Of a stretch of 64,000 bases of DNA, positions 1-8,100 are shown piece after piece. Origin of the DNA: Crocinitomicaceae bacterium (GTDB lineage Bacteria; Bacteroidota; Bacteroidia; Flavobacteriales_D; Crocinitomicaceae); assembly GCA_029252405.1 (NCBI GenBank), contig JAQXBM010000030.1, forward strand, positions 1-64,000, written 5' to 3'. A model generated the notes under the pieces. It did not search any database. It was not told the DNA's origin and saw nothing but the letters and a program-made list of their open reading frames with translations. Position 1 is the first letter of the stretch. Each line of letters opens with the position of its first letter. Made by a program: the position numbers and the translations under genes.

Positions 1-274
1 GACCATAAGCCATGAATAGTGATAAGAAGAATACCTTAAAAAGTAGTATTTTTTTCATTTCATTAAATTTTACCAAAAAAGGGGACTATTCGAGAGTTAT
101 TTAAAAGTTAGCTGAGTAAGTCAGATCTTTTTGGGAGTTATTATATAAGAAATCAGTACCAAAATGGTGGGCTTTTCATAAGCAGAAGCTATATTTCCTT
201 TCTTTTCATGCCGCCTATTGTTTCTTATTCAACCGGTCATTTGCAATGCAGAACCGTTCTATAATTAAAGTCTT

Positions 275-1411
275 TTATTGACAGAGGTATGGTTGAAACC
301 ATCCTGCTGGATTATTCTCAAGTTTTGATGCTTCAATAACATCTGATCTTGACGGAAGTTTACCAATCGATTCTATCTTCGATCGTTTGTGATTCTCGTC
401 AACAGTATATATGTGATTTAATGATTGAGTCATGTTCGAATCGCTATAACTCAACTCTCCTCGTGGGCCGAGGAATTTGCTATTTCTAAGAGCTTTTGCT
501 TGATCGCTACCATTTTTTGACCAGCTCTCATCTTGATATGCGCTACAAATCGATGCGGCACATTCGTATCCTAAAAGTCCAAAGTAATTGGGTTGGTTCC
601 CAGTATGTTCTTTGTAAGCCTTAGCAAATTTTTGATTCTCTTCTGAACTGTCAGACGGATCCCAACTTGCTACATTGTAAATCTCTTTTATCGGCTTATC
701 TACTTTATCAATGATTTCATCATTTAACAACACTCCAGAAGTAACAATCGGATACTTGCCGTTAGCTTCAGAAGTAGTCAATTTATTTAAAAAATCTACT
801 GCGTCTCTTTCAGAATAAAGCATGTACAGAAAATCCGGAGTCTCAACTTCCATTTGCGTCATGAAGTTTTTGAAATCATCCGGGTTCGGATTAAATTCTG
901 AGATTTGATTAAAGATAATCTCGCCATCCGCTTGCTTCAAGCCTTCACAAAACGATTTGTAAATACCATAACCCGCTTCGTAAAAATACGATCCATGGGC
1001 TACCTTCTTTCCAAATTTCTTTCTTCCCCAGGCACCAGCCATCATTGCTGATTCCCATAAACCGAATGAATTTGAGAAAACAAATTCTCCATGTTCGAAA
1101 AGGTTTGGAATATTCGCACCCATGTTGGTCACCAAAAGAGGTCTATTAAGTGCATTTAATGAAGATATGATATCTTCAAATAACAAGAAATTGCTGAATA
1201 AAATGTTTACTTCCGTTTGATGCTGGAGAACAAGTTTGTTAACGGAGTTTAAAATCAGATTCTTATCCGTTCCTTGATTGATGTTTTCAAAAACGATTTC
1301 AATTTCGTCATCAAGTCCGAATTCTGAAATGGCCAGCCTTACCCCAGCAGAGAAATCAATCATTAAGGAAGGATAGAGCTTAGAAGTGGGAAGTAGTAAT
1401 CCTAGTTTCAT
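275..1411 (-). CDS. Type 1 periplasmic-binding-fold protein lacking a signal peptide
   Basis: The 378-residue product resembles the receptor/substrate-binding family of branched-chain amino-acid type ABC transporters (Peripla_BP_6 fold). It has a first strand MKLGLLLPTSK, a hinge-like VTSGVLL segment near the middle and a late YFGLLGYECA stretch. It starts directly with the first beta strand and has no signal peptide or lipobox, so it is probably cytoplasmic, unlike transport receptors. The ATG at 1409-1411 is chosen because the only longer start is a TTG inside the terminator hairpin just upstream. No permease or ATPase partner lies nearby; the upstream genes encode tail-collar proteins. The fold is fairly clear. 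The ligand and role are unknown, and a sensor or scaffold role is as likely as transport. Confidence 0.6.
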   Translation of the reverse strand: MKLGLLLPTSKLYPSLMIDFSAGVRLAISEFGLDDEIEIVFENINQGTDKNLILNSVNKLVLQHQTEVNILFSNFLLFEDIISSLNALNRPLLVTNMGANIPNLFEHGEFVFSNSFGLWESAMMAGAWGRKKFGKKVAHGSYFYEAGYGIYKSFCEGLKQADGEIIFNQISEFNPNPDDFKNFMTQMEVETPDFLYMLYSERDAVDFLNKLTTSEANGKYPIVTSGVLLNDEIIDKVDKPIKEIYNVASWDPSDSSEENQKFAKAYKEHTGNQPNYFGLLGYECAASICSAYQDESWSKNGSDQAKALRNSKFLGPRGELSYSDSNMTQSLNHIYTVDENHKRSKIESIGKLPSRSDVIEASKLENNPAGWFQPYLCQ

Positions 1412-1420
1412 TGAAATAAA

Positions 1421-1453
1421 GAAAAAATGACCATCCAAATCTGGATGGTCATT
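1421..1453 (-). terminator. Rho-independent terminator after the first tail-collar gene
   Basis: A perfect 12-bp inverted repeat (arms 1426-1437 and 1442-1453, 4-nt loop) is followed on the minus strand by a run of six T. It lies 13 bases past the collar-gene stop. It also decides the start of the next gene, whose longer TTG start would fall inside the stem. Confidence 0.8.
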
Positions 1454-1466
1454 AAATTAATAGTTA

Positions 1467-2015
1467 TTAGCTACGTGAAGGGAAAACTCCTTGCAACGCG
1501 ATAATAAATTGCACGGCGCACCATGGTTGAACAACACTGAAAGGAATATTTCCTCCTGTGTTACCAATGGTTACAGCAACGCTATCTGCTGCCATAGTTT
1601 GGTTCGCAGCATTCGTTGTATAAATAGTTTCTCCTGAACTTGATAAATTTGCTCCGCTAGGATTAGTCAAAGTTCCTCCTCCTAATGGTGGAGTAAAAGA
1701 TGCCTTCAAACTTGCAGATGCAGTGTGATTGTGTGCAGGCAAATTAGTTACGTTTAAGTGAACTTGCTCGTGACCTCCTCCTGGTCCTTGACGGTAATCG
1801 CTTAATCCTGGTCCGCGACCTACTCCAACAGGAGTTCTTCCGCGCATATCAGGTAAACCAAACGTTGTACGCCCGTCACCTCCATACATTGTTCCCAAAA
1901 GGGAAAATAATGCAGAATAAGAGTTAATTGGTAATAATTGACCTTCGCATTTTGCCCATCCTCTTGGGGCGAAATTTCCTCCGAACATTACGATTTCGGC
2001 TAAAAATGGATCCAT
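1467..2015 (-). CDS. Phage tail-collar domain protein (Mdp-like), copy 1
   Basis: This 182-residue protein belongs to the tail-collar family that includes the microcystin-dependent proteins. It opens with the family signature (MFGGNFAPRGWAKCEGQLLP), followed by SALFSLLGTMYGGDG, TFGLPDMRGRTP, LPAHNH and a C-terminal QPWCAVQFIIALQG. The length is typical of free-standing bacterial members and no other phage structural gene is present, so a prophage remnant is unlikely. A second copy lies 177 bp upstream. The two share a central block (TNPSGANLSSSGETIYTTNAA in copy 1) almost unchanged in DNA and a related leader with TTAGnnTnCTAA 18-27 bp before the start. The function of cellular members is not settled. 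Confidence 0.85.
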   Translation of the reverse strand: MDPFLAEIVMFGGNFAPRGWAKCEGQLLPINSYSALFSLLGTMYGGDGRTTFGLPDMRGRTPVGVGRGPGLSDYRQGPGGGHEQVHLNVTNLPAHNHTASASLKASFTPPLGGGTLTNPSGANLSSSGETIYTTNAANQTMAADSVAVTIGNTGGNIPFSVVQPWCAVQFIIALQGVFPSRS

Positions 2016-2192
2016 AGTGATTTGTTTTTATATGTGTTTATGTTAGAATTCTAAATTTAAGTCTATTTACACTCTCAACCTACGTTATGAGTGAAAATTG
2101 ATGTAATACTGGACGAAATCAGGTATAAATACCTATAGTCGAGTCCGACAGAAAACAATTATTTCTAGTCAGTCGCACCAGTAGATTATACT

Positions 2193-2744
2193 TTAGCTAC
2201 GCGATGGGTAAACTCCTTGTAACGCGATAATGAACTGTACAGCGCACCATGGTTGAACAATACTAAAGTCTTGACCTCCCCCAGTGTTTCCAAGTGCAAC
2301 AGCAACACTATCTGCAGCCATAGTTTGGTTTGCAGCATTCGTTGTATAAATAGTTTCTCCTGAGCTTGATAAATTTGCACCGTTAGGGTTAGTCAACGTT
2401 CCTCCTCCTGAAGGTGGAGTAAAAGATGCCTTCAAACTCGCCGAAACAGCGTGATCATGGGCTGGCAAATTCGTGGTGTTTAAGGTAACTGTTTCGCGTC
2501 CCCCGCCTGGTCCTTGACGATAATTGCTCAATCCTGGTCCTTGCCCCGGAGATACAGCTGATCTACTTCTAAAATCAGGTAATCCAAATGTAGAACGACC
2601 GTCTCCTCCGTACATCGTACCTATTATTGAAAAAAGGGCTGTATTCGAGCTAATTGGTAATAATTGACCTTCGCATTTCGCCCATCCTCGGGGAGCAAAG
2701 TTTCCGCCGAACATGATAATTTCGGCAATCATAGGGTTAACCAT
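2193..2744 (-). CDS. Phage tail-collar domain protein (Mdp-like), copy 2
   Basis: This 183-residue paralog of the next gene downstream has the same architecture: N-terminal FGGNFAPRGWAKCEGQLLP, TALFSIIGTMYGGDG, TFGLPDFRSR, LPAHDH and C-terminal QPWCAVQFIIALQG. It is most divergent around residues 55-85, where charged residues differ from copy 1. The central block of about 90 bp is nearly identical in DNA to copy 1, which suggests recent duplication or gene conversion. No signal peptide is seen. The ATG at 2742-2744 follows an AT-rich leader with no Shine-Dalgarno sequence. The collar domain assignment is firm; the cellular role is unknown. Confidence 0.85.
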   Translation of the reverse strand: MVNPMIAEIIMFGGNFAPRGWAKCEGQLLPISSNTALFSIIGTMYGGDGRSTFGLPDFRSRSAVSPGQGPGLSNYRQGPGGGRETVTLNTTNLPAHDHAVSASLKASFTPPSGGGTLTNPNGANLSSSGETIYTTNAANQTMAADSVAVALGNTGGGQDFSIVQPWCAVQFIIALQGVYPSRS

Positions 2745-2851
2745 AGTGATTCTGTTTATGTGTTAGATTACTAACTTACGGATTTATCCATCTAATTTAA
2801 GACCATAAAGCTCTTTTGTTGTGAATAAGAATGGATTCAGGTATTAGTACC

Positions 2852-2892
2852 TAGTCCTAAAAACAAAGAAGCCGCTCATAATGAGCGGCTTC
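2852..2892 (-). terminator. Rho-independent terminator after the 705-residue T9SS protein
   Basis: A 12-bp GC-rich inverted repeat (arms 2868-2879 and 2881-2892, GAAGCCGCTCAT and its complement) is followed on the minus strand by a T-rich tract. It lies 21 bases beyond the stop codon. Confidence 0.85.
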
Positions 2893-2913
2893 AACTATAT
2901 ATTGCAGTTTTTT

Positions 2914-5031
2914 CTACATCGAAACAATTATTTCGGTGACTTTCGTTCCTTTATTCGTTTCAACTCGAACCATGTAACGTCCATTGTTCAGCAATGAAGC
3001 ATCAACTGATCCTGTTGTAACATCAGCCTCAACTGGAACTTCACGTCCAAGCATATCCAATACAGTGATTGAATTGATCACACCATCAAAAGTTAAGTTG
3101 AAGAATCCGTCACGCGTTGGGTTAGGATACAACTTCAAGTTTTCAATAATCAATGTATTTGTGCTTACTGTTGTTACCTCTGCACAAGCTGATGTATCAG
3201 TACAAGGTCCATCATTAACAATTACAGCATAACTACCATTAGCAGTTGCTGTGTAGTTTGCGTTGGTCGCACCAACAATTGGACTATTCGTTTCACAGTT
3301 GATCCATTGGTAAGAATCTCCTGTAATATCAGAAGTCAAAGTTACGCCATCTAATGTTGCCGTAGTTGTTGCATTGATATTCGTAACGATGATATCTTGA
3401 GATTGATCGTACGTGTTTCCGTTACCATCATCGTATGTCCAAGTGATCGTCGTTGTTCCAATCGTCGTAATCGGGAAAGTCGTTGAAGTCGTTCCTGCTA
3501 TCGAACCAGAACAGTTATCTGTTGCAGTTGGAGCTGTTGGGTTTGCTTCACATATTGCATTGAAATCTGGAAGGATTGCTACATCAGCAACCGGCGCCAC
3601 GGCATCTGTCAAAATAACCGTTTGATCTTGAGATGCTGTATTTCCGTTACCATCATCATACGTCCAAGTTACTACAGTCGTTCCTTGAGCCGTTATTGGG
3701 AAGGTAGTTGGCGTTGTAGCTGTTATTGCTCCCGCACAAATGTCATCAGCAGTTGGTGGAACCAATGTTGCCTCACATTCTCCAATATAATCAGGTAGAG
3801 TCAATGAATCTGGAACTGGAGCAATAGAATCAACAATAAGAACAGTCTGTGTTTGCATACTGATATTACCATTTCCATCGTCGTACATCCAAGTTACAAC
3901 ATTCGAACCAAACGCTGAGATTGGGTAAATTGCATCATTTGTAACTGTTACAGTTCCTCCACAGTTATCCGTAGCTTGAGGGAACATTATAATTGTATCA
4001 ACTTGACAAGAAGCTTCTATAACTGGAAGAGAAGATACATCTGGAACCGGAGCGAGTGAATCTATCACGGTAACCGTTGAAGCACATGTTGCTTGGTTTC
4101 CTTCTCCATCTGTTACTGTAAGTGTTACCGTTTGTGCTCCTACATCTGCACAAGTGAATGAGTTTGGTGATACACCCATAGTAATCGAACCACAGTTGTC
4201 ACTCGAACCAAAATCAACATCTGTCTCAGTAATATTTGCCAACCCTGTAACATCAAGATATGCCAGTACTGGTTGACAAACTGCTACTGGTGGTGTAGGA
4301 TCGTCAGAAGTTGCAGGATTACAATCGTTGTCTACTCCATCACATGTAATTTCAGGAGCTCCTGGGAATACTGTCGGGTCATTGTCATCGCAATCTCCAG
4401 TACAATATGTGAAGGTGTCACCATCATTATCTATGGCAGCACTCATGGTTATTGTAACGGAATACGCGACAATACAAAGTGGGTCGCCAGTCCCTGTATC
4501 ACCTGCACGAAGTGTCCATGTTCCGAAAGCGTCGGTGCCAATATAATTATCTAAATCTCCTGTACTTGGTCTAAATGTTCCAGATACTGGATTTGTTCCT
4601 CCAATAATTGGAGCGGCAGCCTGATCTAGGGTCGTCGTAACAGAAGAAATTGTTCCTGTTCCACTGTACGTTCCTGGAGCAACTAAAATTTCGTTTCCAG
4701 CTGGACCATCAATTCTGAAGTTTGTTTCACTGTGAAAAGAGTTTCCTGTTCCAGGTGCTGTGCAGCTACCGTCTGTTTTGGCCCAAGTAATACTGACATT
4801 TACATCAGCTATTTGACAAACGCCAGCAGTAAAATCTGCAGCAGAAAAAGACAATCCGGGTAGGTTTGTACAGTAACTTCCACAACCGTCGACGGTTACC
4901 GAAGATGGAGCTGTAAAGGTTTTTGTTACTGTAAGTTGGGCAATACTTGTTGCGCTCATAAGTAAAAACGCTACTAGCAGGAGTGCGGATTCACCTTTTT
5001 TACGTAATCTCAAAAGGGTAGAAATTCTCAT
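2914..5031 (-). CDS. T9SS-secreted protein with P-domain-like, MopE-type metal-binding and HYR domains
   Basis: This 705-residue secreted protein has a signal peptide at about 1-31 ending SIAQ. Residues 35-200 resemble the beta-sandwich P-domain found after Bacteroidota proteases (NFRIDGPAG, GTWTLRAGDTG). About 205-245 is a MopE-like Asp/Cys-rich segment (DGDTFTYCTGDCDDND, CDGVDNDCNPAT), likely a metal-binding loop. About four HYR immunoglobulin-like units follow (TDNC, VTWTYDDGNGN), then an Ig-like segment. The last 75 residues are a type A T9SS sorting domain (LYPNPTRDG, LDMLGREV, NGRYMVRVET). No catalytic domain is visible. It probably acts at the cell surface in adhesion or matrix. The gene has its own promoter box and terminator, so it is monocistronic. 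It shares HYR units with the next gene. Confidence 0.88.
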   Translation of the reverse strand: MRISTLLRLRKKGESALLLVAFLLMSATSIAQLTVTKTFTAPSSVTVDGCGSYCTNLPGLSFSAADFTAGVCQIADVNVSITWAKTDGSCTAPGTGNSFHSETNFRIDGPAGNEILVAPGTYSGTGTISSVTTTLDQAAAPIIGGTNPVSGTFRPSTGDLDNYIGTDAFGTWTLRAGDTGTGDPLCIVAYSVTITMSAAIDNDGDTFTYCTGDCDDNDPTVFPGAPEITCDGVDNDCNPATSDDPTPPVAVCQPVLAYLDVTGLANITETDVDFGSSDNCGSITMGVSPNSFTCADVGAQTVTLTVTDGEGNQATCASTVTVIDSLAPVPDVSSLPVIEASCQVDTIIMFPQATDNCGGTVTVTNDAIYPISAFGSNVVTWMYDDGNGNISMQTQTVLIVDSIAPVPDSLTLPDYIGECEATLVPPTADDICAGAITATTPTTFPITAQGTTVVTWTYDDGNGNTASQDQTVILTDAVAPVADVAILPDFNAICEANPTAPTATDNCSGSIAGTTSTTFPITTIGTTTITWTYDDGNGNTYDQSQDIIVTNINATTTATLDGVTLTSDITGDSYQWINCETNSPIVGATNANYTATANGSYAVIVNDGPCTDTSACAEVTTVSTNTLIIENLKLYPNPTRDGFFNLTFDGVINSITVLDMLGREVPVEADVTTGSVDASLLNNGRYMVRVETNKGTKVTEIIVSM

Positions 5032-5055
5032 AATTTATGGTATCGTAGTTTAAAG

Positions 5056-5063
5056 CAAATATA
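5056..5063 (-). promoter_or_regulatory. Bacteroidota -7 promoter box
   Basis: TATATTTG on the minus strand matches the TAnnTTTG consensus exactly, 24 bases before the ATG of the 705-residue protein. No well-spaced -33 TTG is visible. Confidence 0.5.
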
Positions 5064-5100
5064 TGAAATAATATATCAATCGATTTTCAGAAAGTCATAT

Positions 5101-5145
5101 CAACGAAAAAGCTCACCTTCCGATAATTATCAGAAGGTGAGCTTT
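5101..5145 (-). terminator. Rho-independent terminator after the HYR giant
   Basis: A 13-bp inverted repeat (arms 5108-5120 and 5133-5145, GAAGGTGAGCTTT type, 12-nt loop) is followed on the minus strand by TTTTTCG. It lies 24 bases past the stop of the giant HYR gene. Confidence 0.85.
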
Positions 5146-5169
5146 CTATTTTGAATTAGTTAATTCTTA

Positions 5170-8100
5170 TTATTGAGCTATCACAATTTCGGATAGTGCA
5201 TATCCGCTTTCTGTTTTCACTCTAATAATGTATCGTCCATGTGCTAATGTTGAACCATCTACCTCACCAGTTGTCAAATTAGCTGGAAGTGTAATTTCTC
5301 TTCCTAGCATATCCAACACTTGGATAGATTCAATTGTTCCGTCATAGCTAACTGTGAAGTAACCATCAATAGATGGGTTCGGGTAAACTGTAAGTTTTGT
5401 AATTGAAATTGTTTCAATTCCCACTGTACTTACCGTAACACATGCCGATGTATCCACACAAGGATCTTGAGTTACAATCACTGCATAGTCTCCGTTTGCC
5501 GTTGGAGTGAAACTTTGACCAGTCTCTCCAGCAATGATTGAGTTATCGCTGCAATCGATCCATTGGTATGTTCCTGAGGTATTAAGAGCAGTAATTGTTG
5601 CTCCGTCAGCGCTAAGGTCAGTACTCACATCAACACCAGAGATAATGAAATCTTGTGTTTGAAGTGTTACGTTTCCGTTTCCGTCCGAATACTCCCATGT
5701 CACAACCGTTGTTCCAATTGCAGTAATCGGGAACGTTGTTGTAGTTGTACCTGTCACCGTTCCTGCACAGTTATCAGTTGCTGTTGGTGCTGATGGAGCA
5801 TCAATTGAACAAAGACCTGTCAAATCTGGAAGCGCCGCATCTGCAACTGGTCCTTCAACATCAAGTATCACGATGTTCTGCGCCTGTGTTGATGAATTTC
5901 CATTCACATCAGTGTATGTCCAAGTTACTACTGTTGTTCCTTGAGTTGTAATTGGGAAAGTCGCATCATTAGTTACTGTCACCGTTCCACCACAGTTGTC
6001 TGTTGCAGTTGGTGCCGTCAATGATGTTACATCACATTGCTCTGAAACATCGTTTAGCGTTGTACTATCAGGAGTTGGAGCAGTTATATCATCAACGACA
6101 ACGTTTTGTGTCTGTGTTGATGAGTTTCCGTTTACATCTGTGTATGTCCAAGTAACTAATACAGTTCCTTGAGTTGTGATTGGAAGTGTTGCATCATTTG
6201 TTACTGTTACTGTTCCTCCACAGTTATCTGTTGCTGTTGGCGCTGTTAATGATGTCACGTCACATTCTGCTGTTACATCCGCTAAAGTTGCAACATCCGG
6301 AACTGGAGCAGTTACATCATCAATCACTACGTTTTGTGTTTGAGTTGATGTGTTTCCATTTCCGTCATCATATGTCCAAGTTACTACTGTTGTTCCTTGA
6401 GTTGTGATTGGAAGTGTTGCATCGTTTGTTACAGTCACTGTTCCTCCACAGTTATCTGTTGCAGTTGGTGCCGTCAATGATGTTACATCACATTCCGCTG
6501 TTACATCTGCTAGAGTCGCAACATCTGGAGTTGGAGCAGTTACGTCATCAATCACTACGTTTTGTGTTTGTGTCGATGAGTTTCCATTTACATCCGTGTA
6601 TGTCCAAGTTACTACTGTTGTTCCTTGAGTTGAAATTGGAAGTGTAGCGTCATTTGTTACTGTCACCGTTCCACCACAGTTATCTGTTGCAGTTGGTGTA
6701 GTTAATGATGTCACATCACATTCCGCTGTTACATCCGCTAGAGTCGCAACATCTGGAGTTGGAGCAGTTAAGTCATCAATCACTACGTTTTGTGTTTGAG
6801 TCGATGAGTTACCGTTTACATCCGTGTATGTCCAAGTTACTACTGTTGTTCCTTGAGTGGTGATTGGAAGTGTTGCATCGTTTGTTACAGTCACTGTTCC
6901 GCCACAGTTGTCTGTTGCTGTTGGTGCAGATAAAGATGTCACGTCACATTCTGCCGTTACATCTGCTAGAGTTGCAACATCAGGAGTTGGAGCAGTCACG
7001 TCATCAATAACTACGTTCTGCGTTTGTGTTGTTGTGTTTCCGTTTCCGTCATCGTAAGTCCAAGTTACTACCGTAGTTCCTTGAGTTGTGATTGGAAGTG
7101 TTGCATCATTTGTTACTGTTACCGTTCCACCACAGTTGTCTGTCGCAGTCGGTGCTATTAATGAAGTTACATCACATTCCGCTGTTAGGTCAGCTAAAGT
7201 TGCAACATCTGGAACTGGTGCAGTTACGTCATCAATCACTACGTTTTGCGTTTGCGTTGATGTGTTTCCGTTACCGTCATCATATGTCCAAGTTACTACT
7301 GTTGTTCCTTGAGTGGTGATTGGAAGTGTTGCGTCGTTTGTTACCGTTACTGTTCCACCACAATTATCTGTTGCAGTTGGTGCAGTCAATGATGACACTG
7401 AACATTCAGCTGTTACGTCTGCTAAAGTCGCGACATCTGGAACTGGTGCAGTTACATCGTCAACCACTACATTTTGTGTTTGTGTTGATGAGTTACCATT
7501 CACATCCGTGTATGTCCAAGTCACTACTGTCGTTCCTTGAGTTGTAATTGGTAGTACTGCATCGTTTGTTACTGTTACCGTTCCACCACAGTTATCTGTT
7601 GCAGTTGGTGCAGTCAATGAAGTTACCGAACATTCAGCCGTTACATCTGCTAGAGTTGCAACATCTGGAGTTGGAGCAGTTACATCATCAATCACGACGT
7701 TTTGTGTTTGCGTTGTTGTGTTTCCGTTTCCATCATCGTAAGTCCAAGTAATTACTGTAGTTCCTTGAGTCGTGATTGGAAGTGTTGCATCGTTTGTTAC
7801 CGTCACTGTTCCACCACAGTTATCTGTTGCAGTTGGTGCAGTCAAAGATGTTACATCACATTCTGCTGTTACGTCAGCTAAAGTTGCCACATCTGGAACT
7901 GGAGCAGTTACATCATCAATAATCACATTTTGAGTTTGTGATGAAGTATTTCCGTTTCCGTCATCGTAGGTCCAAGTTACTACTGTCGTTCCTTGAGCCG
8001 TAATTGGGAAAGTTGTTGCAGTCGTTGCTGTAACAGATCCCGAACAGTTATCTGTTGCCGTTGGAGCCGTTAAAGAAGTAACTACACATTCTACAGTCAC

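Noticed and set aside
1-274. Possible gene end or RNA at the left edge
   Set aside because: No frame with plausible coding features and no stable RNA fold was seen; the stretch is AT-rich and may be ordinary intergenic DNA.
1467-2744. Prophage tail remnant
   Set aside because: No other phage genes are seen; free-standing collar-domain proteins of this length are a known bacterial family.
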